Origin: Streptomyces regalis
GTDB taxonomy: Bacteria; Actinomycetota; Actinomycetes; Streptomycetales; Streptomycetaceae
Reading direction: 5' to 3'
Length of the DNA stretch: 55,464 nucleotides
Assembly (NCBI RefSeq): GCF_001509475.1
Contig: NZ_LLZG01000367.1
Location: 1-55,464, forward strand
In this document: positions 33,240-41,413 of the stretch, in pieces
How the letters are laid out: each line of letters starts with the position of its first letter
Position numbering within the stretch: the first letter of the stretch is position 1
Made by a program: the position numbers and the translations under genes
Notes under the pieces: generated by a model
Told to the model about the DNA's origin: nothing
The model's database searches: none
What the model saw: the letters and a program-made list of their open reading frames with translations, nothing else

Positions 33240-33461
33240 TCAGGCCACGATCAGATAGATCCCGTACCCCACAGCCGCCGCACACGCCGCGAAGCAGGCG
33301 TACGCGCCGGTGAGCGCGAGAGCGGCCGAGCTGCCCTGGGCCGAGGCCTTCTCCTGGCGGGACAGGCCCGCGATGCCGAGGGTGAACAGGCCCACCAGGG
33401 CCACCGTGACCACGAGGCTGACGCCGAAGACGGAGCCGAGGGCCGCCCAGTCGATCTTCAT
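33240..33461 (-). CDS. Small two-helix membrane protein linked to PitH
   Basis: A 73-residue protein with two transmembrane segments (WAALGSVFGVSLVVTVALVGLFTLG and ALTGAYACFAACAAAVGYGIYLIV) joined by a short basic/polar loop RQEKASAQGSS. A GGAAGAAGAATC precedes the ATG. It lies 43 bases downstream of the phosphate transporter and is probably co-transcribed. It has no recognised domain; a role as an accessory of the transporter is inferred only from position. Confidence 0.75.
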   Translation of the reverse strand: MKIDWAALGSVFGVSLVVTVALVGLFTLGIAGLSRQEKASAQGSSAALALTGAYACFAACAAAVGYGIYLIVA

Positions 33462-33504
33462 GATTCTTCTTCCTGAGTAACTGGGGTGAGTAACCGGGTG
33501 GGGG

Positions 33505-34740
33505 TCAGACGGTGGCCTGCGAAGGCGCCGGTTCGGAGGACGGGGCCGGGATCGTGGCCGCCAGGTCCTCGGTCGCCGTGCTGCCCGCGGGCGGCACGGT
33601 CACGGCGGCCATCGCCGTGGTGACGACGCCGGCCGGCTCGTCGCTCTCGTTGACGTTCGTGTGGTCGACGACTTCGCGGCGGGAGATCTTCCAGATGGCG
33701 ACGCTGGAGGCGACCAGGAAGATCGCGACGAGGGTCGTGCCCCAGGCGCCGAAGCCCGTGACGTACTCCGCGAGCGCGCCGACCAGGGCGGCGGCCGGAA
33801 GCGTGAGGCCCCAGGCGACGAACATCCGGGTGGCCGTCGACCAGCGGACCACGCCGCCCTTGCGGCCGAGGCCCGCGCCCATCACCGCGCCGGAGACGGA
33901 GTGCGTGGTGGAGAGGGAGAAGCCGAGGTGGGAAGAGGCCAGGATGACCGTCGCGGCGCTCGTCTGGGCGGCGAAGCCCTGCTGCGGCTGGAGGTCGGTC
34001 AGGCCCTTGCCCATGGTGCGGATGATGCGCCAGCCGCCGAGGTAGGTGCCGAGCGCGATGGCCAGGCCGGCGGAGAGGATGACCCACATGGGCGGGTCGG
34101 AGTCGGGGGCGAGGGTGCCGCCGGCGACCAGGGCGAGGGTGATGATGCCCATCGTCTTCTGCGCGTCGTTCGTGCCGTGGGCCAGCGAGACCAGGCCGGC
34201 GGAGGCGATCTGGCCGGCGCGGTAGCCCTTCTTGGCGGCGTTGCCGTCGGCCTTCTTGCCGAGGGTGTAGGTCAGGCGCGTGGCCAGCAGCGCGGCGATG
34301 CCCGCGACCAGCGGGGCGGCGATCGCCGGGATCAGCACCTTGGTGACGAGCGCGTCGCCGTGGACCGCGCCGAAGCCGGCCGAGGCGATGGTGGCGCCGA
34401 TCAGACCGCCCATGAGGGCGTGCGAGGAGCTGGAGGGCAGACCGACCAGCCAGGTCAGCAGGTTCCAGAGGATCGCGCCGACCAACGCGGCGAATATGAC
34501 CTCGGGACGGATGCCGGTCTCGTCGACGAGACCTTTGGAGATCGTGTTGGCGACCTCCACGGAGAGGAAGGCGCCGACAAGGTTCAGCGCGGCGGACATG
34601 GCCACCGCGACCTTGGGCTTGAGCGCACCGGTCGAGATGGTCGTGGCCATCGCGTTGGCGGTGTCGTGGAAACCGTTCGTGAAATCGAACGCGAGTGCGG
34701 TTACCACCACAATCGCGAGGATCAGCGAGAAGTTTTCCAT
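33505..34740 (-). CDS. pitH2: Low-affinity inorganic phosphate transporter (PiT family)
   Basis: A 411-residue integral membrane protein with the PiT signatures FDFTNGFHDTANAMATTISTGAL (N-terminal half) and VSLAHGTNDAQKTMGIITLAL (second half), plus about ten hydrophobic helices and a polar C-terminal tail. It takes up phosphate or metal-phosphate with protons. A PHO box precedes it, which agrees with PhoP control of pitH2 in S. coelicolor. I assign the symbol by order and family, not by comparison. Confidence 0.9.
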   Translation of the reverse strand: MENFSLILAIVVVTALAFDFTNGFHDTANAMATTISTGALKPKVAVAMSAALNLVGAFLSVEVANTISKGLVDETGIRPEVIFAALVGAILWNLLTWLVGLPSSSSHALMGGLIGATIASAGFGAVHGDALVTKVLIPAIAAPLVAGIAALLATRLTYTLGKKADGNAAKKGYRAGQIASAGLVSLAHGTNDAQKTMGIITLALVAGGTLAPDSDPPMWVILSAGLAIALGTYLGGWRIIRTMGKGLTDLQPQQGFAAQTSAATVILASSHLGFSLSTTHSVSGAVMGAGLGRKGGVVRWSTATRMFVAWGLTLPAAALVGALAEYVTGFGAWGTTLVAIFLVASSVAIWKISRREVVDHTNVNESDEPAGVVTTAMAAVTVPPAGSTATEDLAATIPAPSSEPAPSQATV

Positions 34741-34787
34741 TTACCCAGGCAATCGTTCGAGGTCATTGGCTGGACGAACGTAGGTAA

Positions 34788-34809
34788 CCTGGGTGAACGG
34801 AAGATGAAC
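34788..34809 (-). promoter_or_regulatory. PHO box (PhoP direct repeats) upstream of pitH2
   Basis: On the minus strand two adjacent 11-base units read GTTCATCTTCC and GTTCACCCAGG, followed by a weaker TTACCTACG unit. The consensus PhoP unit is GTTCACC followed by four variable bases. The box ends 48 bases before the pitH2 start codon. Confidence 0.75.
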
Positions 34810-34855
34810 TGAGGCAGGCCGCACGGTGTCCGCCGGGGAGTGTTGTTCTGCCGGA

Positions 34856-34876
34856 AGCGGAGGATCCCGCTCCGCT
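34856..34876 (-). terminator. Short hairpin downstream of the GH25 gene
   Basis: AGCGGAG (34856-34862) pairs with CTCCGCT (34870-34876), 41 bases past the GH25 stop on the minus strand. It would separate the muramidase from pitH2. Confidence 0.5.
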
Positions 34877-34916
34877 GACCCCGTTGGTCCCACGCGCGGC
34901 CCAGGCGCCCCAAGGG

Positions 34917-35666
34917 TTAGTAGCCTCGGGCGAACTTCCTCAGCTGGGTCATGGACCCGTTGAAGAGATTCTGGTCACCCGGCAGGCTGCCGCTGGCGTT
35001 GTCGTACTGCCAGATGGTCCAGAACTGCCATCCGGCCGGCAGCGCCCCCGCGGTCGCGGAGTCGTAGCGGGCTATCCACAGCGCGTGATTCGAGGCGAAG
35101 GCGCGGCTGGCGCCGGTGCAGGTGTTCCACCAGTGCGTCGTGGTGTAGATCACCGGACGGCGGCCGGTCAGCCGCTTCACCTCATTGCTGAAGGACTGGA
35201 TCCAGGTGACCATCTTCGCGTTGCTCAGCCCGTAGCACTTGTGCTTGCTGTACGGGTTGTACTCGATGTCGAGCGCGGGCGGCAGAGTCCAGCCGTCCGA
35301 CTTCCAGCCGCCGCCGTTGCGCACGAAGTGCGCCGCCTGCGCCTGGCCCGACGACTTGTTCGGCAGCGCGAAGTGGTATGCGCCGCGTATCAGGCCCGCG
35401 TTGCGGGAGCCGTTGTACTGCTGGTTGAAGTACGGGTTGCGGTAGGTGTGGGACTCGGTCGCCTTGACGTAGACGAACTTGGCGCCCTTCGCCTTCGAGC
35501 TCTGCCAGTTGACGTTCTTCTGGTGGGACGAGACGTCATGTCCCTTGGGCTTGCCGGCCGCCGCGGCCGGAATCTCGGCGAGTGCGGTCCCCCCGAGGGC
35601 GAGCGCGGCCACGGATACCGCTATGAGGCGGGAGCGGTGACGGGACGGTTTGCGATCACGAGCCAT
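34917..35666 (-). CDS. Secreted GH25 muramidase (cellosyl-type lysozyme)
   Basis: A 249-residue secreted protein. The ATG at 35666 with GGGGGGAAAT upstream gives MARDRKPSRHRSRLIAVSVAALALGGTALAEIPAAAA, a signal peptide. The GH25 domain fills the rest: HDVSSHQKNVNW (first catalytic Asp region), FVYVKATESHTYRNPYFNQQY, GAYHFALP, and PPALDIEYNPY with the Asp-Glu pair, then WIARYDSA and FWTIWQYDNASG. It cleaves peptidoglycan between MurNAc and GlcNAc. The 207-base gap upstream holds its promoter region and nothing else recognisable. Confidence 0.92.
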   Translation of the reverse strand: MARDRKPSRHRSRLIAVSVAALALGGTALAEIPAAAAGKPKGHDVSSHQKNVNWQSSKAKGAKFVYVKATESHTYRNPYFNQQYNGSRNAGLIRGAYHFALPNKSSGQAQAAHFVRNGGGWKSDGWTLPPALDIEYNPYSKHKCYGLSNAKMVTWIQSFSNEVKRLTGRRPVIYTTTHWWNTCTGASRAFASNHALWIARYDSATAGALPAGWQFWTIWQYDNASGSLPGDQNLFNGSMTQLRKFARGY

Positions 35667-35873
35667 ATTTCCCCCCGGAATGGCGACGTGCACGACAAAT
35701 CACCCAGAGATTACTGGGAGGTCATTGAATGCCGATCGATCTCCGGCCAAGCATGAGAAGAGAGTGATGTATCCGTATATGCACTCTTCCGGACGTCGGT
35801 CTTCCGCCCTAAAGTGCCCCGGCTCGGCTGCGACTTGAGGGCGCGTCGCGGTCACGGCTGGCAGGATCGCCGT

Positions 35874-36614
35874 ATGGCTGAGGAGCAGCGGGATCAGGGG
35901 GACCGGCGGGGCGTGCGGGATGCGCGGGAGGGCGCACAGGAAGTGGGGGAGTCATGGGGCAGGCGTGTGCGCCCCGAGGAGGCGGACGCCTGGGAGGCCC
36001 TCGTGGCGACGGCCCGCCGGACCGTGTCCGACGGGCTGGTCGTCGGCACCTCCGGCAACGTCTCGGTGCGCGTCGGTGACACGGTGCTGGTCACGCCGTC
36101 GGGAGTGCCGTACGACCGCCTGACGTCCGAGGACGTGACAGGGGTCGACCTGGACGGCAGGCAGGTGCTGGGCGCGCTGGTGCCGACGAGCGAGCTGCCC
36201 ATGCACCTCGCCGTGTACCGCGCCACGGACGCCGGTGCGGTCGTCCACACCCACGCGGTCCACGCGACGGCCGTCTCGACCCTGGTGCCGGAGCTCCCGC
36301 TGATCCACTACATGGCGGGCGCCCTCGGCGGCCCCGTCCGGATTGCCCCGTATGCGACGTACGGCACCCAGGAGTTGGCCGAGAACATGCTCCGTGCCCT
36401 CACCGACCGCACCGCCTGCCTCCTGCAGAACCACGGCACGATCACCTACGGCACGACCCTGGACCAGGCCTACGACCGCACGGCCCAACTCGAGTGGATG
36501 TCCCGCCTGTGGCTCACGGCGTCCTCGGTACCGGGGCTGGCGCCGACGCTGCTGTCGAAGGGGCAGGTGGCGGAGGCGGCGGAGCGGCTGCGGGGGTATG
36601 GGCAGCGGGGATGA
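35874..36614 (+). CDS. Class II aldolase/adducin family protein (fuculose-1-phosphate aldolase-like)
   Basis: A 246-residue cytoplasmic protein from ATG 35874. The core (about 35-235) has GTSGNVSVRVGDTVLVTPSGVPYDRLT, the Glu of SELPMHLAVYR, the zinc ligands in AVVHTHAVHATAVS, and the third His in CLLQNHGTITYGTTLDQAYDRT. The first 30 residues are a polar, acidic extension, and starts further in are possible. It would cleave a sugar-1-phosphate to DHAP and an aldehyde, with zinc. There is no adjoining kinase or isomerase, so the substrate is open. Confidence 0.87.
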   Translation: MAEEQRDQGDRRGVRDAREGAQEVGESWGRRVRPEEADAWEALVATARRTVSDGLVVGTSGNVSVRVGDTVLVTPSGVPYDRLTSEDVTGVDLDGRQVLGALVPTSELPMHLAVYRATDAGAVVHTHAVHATAVSTLVPELPLIHYMAGALGGPVRIAPYATYGTQELAENMLRALTDRTACLLQNHGTITYGTTLDQAYDRTAQLEWMSRLWLTASSVPGLAPTLLSKGQVAEAAERLRGYGQRG

Positions 36615-36632
36615 CGGTTTCCTCGATGCCGG

Positions 36633-36660
36633 TCAGGGCCGAAGCGGGGGTCTGGGGGCG
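36633..36660. repeat. Second copy of the dispersed repeat core
   Basis: A 28-base exact match to 23195-23222 inside cobB. Here it lies in the usual place, just after the stop of the aldolase gene. Confidence 0.75.
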
Positions 36661-36785
36661 GCAGCCGCCAGCAGGGGCCCGCAGCGACGCCGGATCCCTT
36701 GCAAGCTGCGGCGCCCCGTGACTCGGTTCAGCCGACGGAGTCCCTCCCACTGGCCGGTCCTCGGGTCCACCCGGACACTGGACCC

Positions 36786-37913
36786 GTGCGCACTGTCAAA
36801 ACGACGGCCGCTGCCGTCACCGTGGCTCTCGCCGCCGGCGCCGTGAGCGTCGCCGCCGGGCGGTTCGCCAGCGGCGCCGCGCTGAAGGCGCCCCCTGGCA
36901 GGCCCCTGCCCACCGAACCCAGGCTCACCGTGCACGCCACGGCCGCCGGCCAGATCGCGCTCACCCGCGACCTGGCCTCCCTGCGCCCCGGCACCTACGG
37001 CCTCTCCGGCGACGGCTCGCACGCCGTCGTCGGCCCCGTCCTCGCCGCGGCGAACCACTCCGCCGACACCGTCGTACGCCGCCTGGAACGCGTCACGCAC
37101 GGCACCCTCCGCCCCGGCGACAGCGTCTGGCTCACCCCGAACGTCCACGTCGGCAACCCGAGCGCCGCCCTCGGCCTCGACCACGCCGACGTCGACATCC
37201 CCGGCGAACTCGGCGCCCTGCCCGCATGGTTCGTCCCCGGCGCCCGCGACACCTGGGTCATCGCGGTGCACGGCCTCGGCACCACCCGCGAACACGCCAT
37301 GAACGTCATGAAGTTCCTCAACGGCCGCCACTTCCCGGTCCTCGCCCTCGCCTACCGCGGAGACATCGGCGCACCCCGCCCACCGGACGGCCTGAACCAC
37401 CTCGGCGAGACCGAGTGGCGCGACCTGGACGCGGCCATGCGCTACGCCGTGCGGTACGGCGCCAAGCAACTCGTCCTGCTCGGCTGGTCCACCGGCGCGA
37501 CGATGGCGCTGCGCGCCGCCGCGCACTCGGGGCTGCGTGACCATGTCTCGGGCCTCGTCCTGGACTCCCCGGTGCTCAGCTGGGAAGCCACACTGCGTGC
37601 CCTCGCCACGGCCCGCCACACGCCGAGCGCATTGCTGCCGCTCGCGGTCCGCGCGGCACAGGGCCGCGCCGGCCTCAACACCGACCGCGGCACCGAGACC
37701 GGCGCTCCCGACCGCCTCACGGTGCCGACTCTGATCTTCCACGGCCCCGGCGACAGGGTCGCCCCCTGGACCCTCTCCCGCCGCCTGGCCGACGCCCACC
37801 CCAACCTGGTGGCCCTCAACACCGTCAAGCACGCTCCCCACGCCGCCATGTGGAACGCCGACCCCGAGTCCTACGAGGAGTCCCTGCGCCGCTTCATCAC
37901 ACCGCTCATGTGA
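36786..37913 (+). CDS. Alpha/beta hydrolase with N-terminal membrane anchor or signal
   Basis: A 375-residue protein starting at GTG 36786 (VRTVKTTAAAVTVALAAGAVSVAAGRFASGAAL), a hydrophobic N-terminus suggesting export or anchoring. The hydrolase domain starts near 150 with WVIAVHGLGTTREHAMN (oxyanion region). The nucleophile elbow is LGWSTGATMAL (Ser in GWSTG), the Asp is in HGPGDRVAPW and the His in VKHAPHAAMWN. The substrate is unknown. It resembles S9/S33-like peptidase or esterase folds with the fold common in actinobacteria. The ribosome binding site is weak. Confidence 0.85.
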   Translation: MRTVKTTAAAVTVALAAGAVSVAAGRFASGAALKAPPGRPLPTEPRLTVHATAAGQIALTRDLASLRPGTYGLSGDGSHAVVGPVLAAANHSADTVVRRLERVTHGTLRPGDSVWLTPNVHVGNPSAALGLDHADVDIPGELGALPAWFVPGARDTWVIAVHGLGTTREHAMNVMKFLNGRHFPVLALAYRGDIGAPRPPDGLNHLGETEWRDLDAAMRYAVRYGAKQLVLLGWSTGATMALRAAAHSGLRDHVSGLVLDSPVLSWEATLRALATARHTPSALLPLAVRAAQGRAGLNTDRGTETGAPDRLTVPTLIFHGPGDRVAPWTLSRRLADAHPNLVALNTVKHAPHAAMWNADPESYEESLRRFITPLM

Positions 37914-38315
37914 CACTCATGGGCCCGCCGGCATGCGGCCCGCCCAGACCACTCCACCGCGGCCGCTTGCTCAGACGGCCCTCCCCCCCCTTTTCCCCCG
38001 CCCCCTCCCCCCACGCCGCGACGGCGCTCAACCCGACAGGCGCGCTCGGCGGTGCCACACCCGTCCGCACCCGCCGCCCCCTCCGCCTCGCGCCGCCGCC
38101 CCCTCCTACCACCGCTCCCAGCCTCGTTCCCCCTGCGCCGCTGCTCCCCTTCGCCTCCCTCCTCCCGCACCGGTCGCACAGATTCCGTTTAACGCCGTAC
38201 CACTGGCCTGTTATCGGTCCCTCGCCGCCCGCAGGGCCCCGTGCGTTGGCCATCCCCGTCGCCCCTCGTGACATTCCGTTTGGGTTTTCGGACCGTCAAC
38301 CGGAAGACTGCACCC
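37914..38315. other. 402-base gene-free, pyrimidine-rich spacer with a G-quadruplex motif
   Basis: The plus strand is strongly C/T-rich from about 37975 to 38170. The C runs at 37983-37990 (8), 37995-37999 (5), 38001-38005 (5) and 38007-38012 (6) make four G-runs of at least five on the minus strand with loops of 1, 1 and 4 bases, an exceptionally strong G-quadruplex signature. No convincing coding frame is present; the downstream part should hold the promoter of the next gene. Confidence 0.75.
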
Positions 38316-39725
38316 GTGACGTCCCGTATCCCGCGCGACTCCAGGCTTCGACTCGTCCGCCCGCGACCCCTGGCCGCCGCCCCCAGAGCTGTGAACCAGC
38401 GGCGCCCACGCCGCCCCGCACCCCGCCCACCGGAGGGCACGCCGGCCCGGGCCGAGCTGGCGAGAATGGCTCGCTCCGGTCTGGCCACCGCGGCCCGCGT
38501 CGCCCACTGGGCCGACGTCGCGCTGCGCCCCGGCCGTGACGGTGCGAGCCCCGACGGCAAGGGCACTCTCTCCGACGCGACCGCCGAACGCGCGGCCCAG
38601 GACCTCGGCCTGACCGTCGCTCAGGTCCGCGCGGACTGGGACACCGCCCGCCTCGCGGGCCTCATCGAGGTGCATGGCGACAGCGCCCGCTCCGGCTGGC
38701 GGCTGCGCGCCTGGGACCGTGACGACAGCGCCGTACTGCGCGGCTGGGTCGCCCTCTTCGACGCCTGGTCGCTCGCGCACCCGGAACCCGAGCAGCATGC
38801 GCACGGCTCCGCCGTGGCCGACGTCGTCTCTGCCATGCCCCAGGTTCTCTCCTTCCTGCAGCTGTCCGCCGGGCCGGTCCCGGTGGAGCAACTCCTGGAC
38901 CTGCTGGAACAGCGGGTCACCGAACTGCGCACCGAGCGCTGCGAGATTCCTTACGGCCCTCAGCCCGAGCCGGTCGCCGACACCGCAGCGTCCGCCGACG
39001 ACACGCCTCTCGCCGCCCTCCTCGACTGGGCCCTGCACGCCCTCGCCTCCGTCGGCGCCCTCACCTACGGCGACGGCCAGGCCACCCTCACCCCCCTCGG
39101 CAACTGGGCGGTCTGGGTCAAGCTGGAGCAGATCTGCGTCGCCGCCCAGAGCCCCGCCGGGAACATCGAGCAGTCCGCCGAGGACATGCTCCGCGGCTGC
39201 GCACAGCTCCGCCCGAACGCCGCCCGCGACGAATACCGCGCCTGGCTCGCCGCCCGCCCCGTGGGCAGCGCCGTCACCGAACTCCTCGACGCCGCCCGAG
39301 GCGAGGACGCCCTGCTGCGCGGCCTCGCCTTCGAGGCCCTGCGCGTCGTCGGCGCCCCCGCCGAGCCCGATGTACGCGCCGTCCACGACGCGCCGACCCT
39401 GCGGCCGTACGCCCTGCTCTGGCTCGCCGAGCACGACGGCATCGACCCCGAGGACGCCCACGAGGTGCTCACCCGGGAAGAGGCCACCTGGCTGTGGGTC
39501 GACACCGCCGCCGCCGTCGCCGACCACGGCGAGGCCCCGATGCTCGTACGGCACCTGGAGTCCGCGGTGCAGCCGACGGTGCCGATGCTCCTGGACGAGG
39601 TGCGTGCCGTCGGTCACCCGCGCACCGTGCAGGTCCTGGTCGCGCTCGCCGCCGCGCACCCCGATCCCGCGCTCGCGAAGGCCGTACGTCGCGCCGCCTT
39701 CCAGGTGCACACCGGGGGCAGCTGA
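38316..39725 (+). CDS. Uncharacterised protein, helical, possible winged-helix N-terminal region
   Basis: A 469-residue cytoplasmic protein from GTG 38316, with CGGAAG eight bases upstream. After a basic, Pro/Arg-rich start (VTSRIPRDSRLRLVRPRPL...) comes a segment that could be a winged helix (about 75-125, DATAERAAQDLGLTVAQVRADWDTARLAGLIEV), a helical middle, a second such segment (ALDWALHALASVGALTYGDGQATLTPLGNWAVW) and a C-terminal stretch of HEAT-like helices (about 330-465). I do not recognise a named family. The neighbours give no functional link. Confidence 0.75.
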   Translation: MTSRIPRDSRLRLVRPRPLAAAPRAVNQRRPRRPAPRPPEGTPARAELARMARSGLATAARVAHWADVALRPGRDGASPDGKGTLSDATAERAAQDLGLTVAQVRADWDTARLAGLIEVHGDSARSGWRLRAWDRDDSAVLRGWVALFDAWSLAHPEPEQHAHGSAVADVVSAMPQVLSFLQLSAGPVPVEQLLDLLEQRVTELRTERCEIPYGPQPEPVADTAASADDTPLAALLDWALHALASVGALTYGDGQATLTPLGNWAVWVKLEQICVAAQSPAGNIEQSAEDMLRGCAQLRPNAARDEYRAWLAARPVGSAVTELLDAARGEDALLRGLAFEALRVVGAPAEPDVRAVHDAPTLRPYALLWLAEHDGIDPEDAHEVLTREEATWLWVDTAAAVADHGEAPMLVRHLESAVQPTVPMLLDEVRAVGHPRTVQVLVALAAAHPDPALAKAVRRAAFQVHTGGS

Positions 39726-39738
39726 GCCGGACCGGCGC

Positions 39739-40152
39739 TCAGCCCGCTATCTCAGGGGCGTAGGTGCCGAAGCTCCACACATTGCCCTCAACGTCCCGGG
39801 CCATGTAGTCACGCGAGCCGTAGTCCTGGTCCGTCGGGGGCATCAGGATCTCCGCGCCGTGCTCCACGGCCCGGCGGTGGTGTGCGTCGACGTCGTCCAC
39901 GACGACGTACACCCCGGTGGTGCCCGCGTCCTTCATCGCCTTGTCGAAGGCGCTGCCGGTGCCCTTCGAGCCGAGCATCACCGCGCCGTTGCCCTGCACC
40001 AGCTCGGCGTGTGCCACCGAGCCGTCCTCGTCCTCGTACACCGCAAGCTCTGTGAACCCGAAGGCCTCCGTGAGCTGCTTGAGCGCCGCTTTCGCGTCCG
40101 CGTACAGCAGCGTCGGGTAGATGCTCGGACGCCCTCCGCTCGTGCCTGCCAT
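39739..40152 (-). CDS. VOC (glyoxalase/bleomycin resistance-like) family protein
   Basis: A 137-residue protein with the ATG at 40152 and GAAGGGG seven bases upstream. It has the paired beta-alpha-beta-beta-beta units of the vicinal oxygen chelate fold: YPTLLYADAKAALKQLTEAFGFTEL, HAELVQGNGAVMLG, GVYVVVDDVDAHHRRAVEHGAEILMPPTDQDYGSRDYMARDVEGNVWSFGTY. The last block is typical of PhnB/glyoxalase-like proteins. Substrate unknown. Confidence 0.9.
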   Translation of the reverse strand: MAGTSGGRPSIYPTLLYADAKAALKQLTEAFGFTELAVYEDEDGSVAHAELVQGNGAVMLGSKGTGSAFDKAMKDAGTTGVYVVVDDVDAHHRRAVEHGAEILMPPTDQDYGSRDYMARDVEGNVWSFGTYAPEIAG

Positions 40153-40468
40153 GCCGATCACCCCTTCGTGATCAATCGCAGTGATCCTTGCCGTCGACTG
40201 CCGGAATTCCGACCCACAGCCAAGTCTTGCAGCGACCACTGACAACGGCCCGCGCACCGAAGGCGCATGCCCGCTGCCGGGTTGGGGCGGGCGCCCGGGC
40301 GCGGGGCCGGACGGGGGACAGGCCTGCGTCCGCTCGCCGTGTCCCGTCGGCAAGTCCCCGCCACCCGCCACAGCCATGGCTACGCTCTGCGCCGGATCCG
40401 CGGAAGCGGGTCCGAAACGGGCCGAGAAGGCTCCGAGAAGGCTCCGAGACGGGTTCCAAGGGGGCGTG
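40153..40468. other. 316-base divergent spacer
   Basis: The spacer lies between the VOC gene and the membrane-anchored hypothetical gene. It has three GATC sites within 31 bases at the VOC side (40156, 40170, 40183), a GC-rich middle, and a triple direct repeat GAGAAGGCTCC near 40424-40450. Use of an upstream ATG at 40376 would turn part of it into coding sequence. Confidence 0.5.
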
Positions 40469-41320
40469 GTGGCCGCTCTGCCGGTCCAGGAGACCGAAGC
40501 GACCGCGGCGGCGCTCGGCGCGGCCCCCGAGCGCTCCGCGTCCCCCCGCTCCCGGCTGCTGCTGCCGACGGCTCTCGCTCTTCTCCTCCTCCTTCTTCTC
40601 CTCGCTGTCCCGCTCCTGGCGTTCGCCCACCACGCACGCCCCGTCCCCTACGGCGACCACCTCACGGTCCACGCCGTCCATGCCGTCCACGCGCGCGTGC
40701 GCCACGTCACCGCACCGCTTGGGAACCCACCGCCCCCGACGGAACTGCGCCCACGCGCCACGACCGTCGAGGCCTACGCCCCCCGCACCGGCGACACCCT
40801 CTGGCGCTACACCCGCAAAGACCGGCGCCCGCTCATGTCACTCCGCACGCGCATGTCGCTCCACGCGCGCATGGAGGCCATCACGCTCTGGGACGACGGC
40901 ATGGTCACCGACACCGACGGCCGTTCCGTGCGCTGGCACCGCGCCCTGCCCGCGGCCGGCGAGTGGCTCCCGGCCCAGGGCGGCACCGGCGTCCTGCGCC
41001 CCCTGGGACGCGGCATCCTCGCCGTCGTGACGCCGCGCCGCGTCTCCGCGTACCGCATCGCCGACGGCGATCTGCGCTGGGTGCTGCCCGCCCGTGAGGG
41101 CTGTGCGTTCGAGCCCGCACGTGCCGTACATCACGCCGGGACACTTCTCATCGCCCAGCCCTGCCCCCACGCGGCCTGGACCGCCCAGCTCATCGCCGTG
41201 GACGACCTGGGACGGGTCACCCCGCAGCGCAGACCGCTCGGCAATGAAGTCGTCGGGGAAGGCGGCGGGCCCCGGCCCGAACACCTGAACCCAGAAAAAG
41301 TGGTTGCACGGCCCCGTTAG
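40469..41320 (+). CDS. Membrane-anchored hypothetical protein with PQQ-like repeats
   Basis: About 283 residues from the GTG at 40469, preceded by AAGGGGG; ATG 40376 would add 31 residues but has no ribosome binding site. A hydrophobic segment LLLPTALALLLLLLLLAVPLLAFA (about 30-53) should anchor it, with the rest outside. The ectodomain has short beta-propeller-like repeats (VEAYAPRTGDTLWRYTRKD, VSAYRIADGDLRWVLPA), as in PQQ-like or BamB-type blades, and two Cys that could pair (EGCAFEP, AQPCPH). Function unknown. Confidence 0.7.
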   Translation: MAALPVQETEATAAALGAAPERSASPRSRLLLPTALALLLLLLLLAVPLLAFAHHARPVPYGDHLTVHAVHAVHARVRHVTAPLGNPPPPTELRPRATTVEAYAPRTGDTLWRYTRKDRRPLMSLRTRMSLHARMEAITLWDDGMVTDTDGRSVRWHRALPAAGEWLPAQGGTGVLRPLGRGILAVVTPRRVSAYRIADGDLRWVLPAREGCAFEPARAVHHAGTLLIAQPCPHAAWTAQLIAVDDLGRVTPQRRPLGNEVVGEGGGPRPEHLNPEKVVARPR

Positions 41321-41323
41321 ACT
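41318..41323 (+). promoter_or_regulatory. Probable -10 element placing the transcript start on the uORF ATG
   Basis: TAGACT, one or two mismatches from the consensus, lies 7 bases before the ATG at 41331, the spacing expected for a transcript that begins at the A of ATG. No convincing -35 is present at 17-18 bases upstream. Confidence 0.45.
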
Positions 41324-41330
41324 GGCTCCC

Positions 41331-41354
41331 ATGGCCATTCTCCTCGCGCATTAG
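41331..41354 (+). CDS. Seven-codon upstream ORF (leader peptide MAILLAH) of the ABC-F gene
   Basis: ATGGCCATTCTCCTCGCGCA followed by TTAG encodes Met-Ala-Ile-Leu-Leu-Ala-His-stop. It sits 59 bases upstream of the ABC-F start and has no ribosome binding site, but lies directly after a -10-like TAGACT, so it may be translated as a leaderless mRNA. A hairpin follows three bases after the stop. ABC-F genes are often controlled by ribosome stalling on such leaders; that role here is inferred. Confidence 0.5.
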   Translation: MAILLAH

Positions 41355-41356
41355 AC

Positions 41357-41387
41357 GGCGGGAACGTCCTCAGCCGCCCATCCCGCC
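41357..41387 (+). promoter_or_regulatory. Leader hairpin between uORF and ABC-F gene
   Basis: GGCGGGA (41357-41363) pairs with TCCCGCC (41381-41387) across a 17-base loop that also contains GCCGCC, able to pair alternatively with the left arm. It lies between the uORF stop and the ABC-F ribosome binding site (GGAG at 41403-41406). Confidence 0.45.
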
Positions 41388-41413
41388 ACCTACCCCCGCC
41401 CTGGAGTCTGTCC

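Noticed and set aside
41303..41323. TTGCAC at 41304 as the -35 of the uORF promoter
   Set aside because: It is only 8 bases from the TAGACT -10, far from the 16-18 required.
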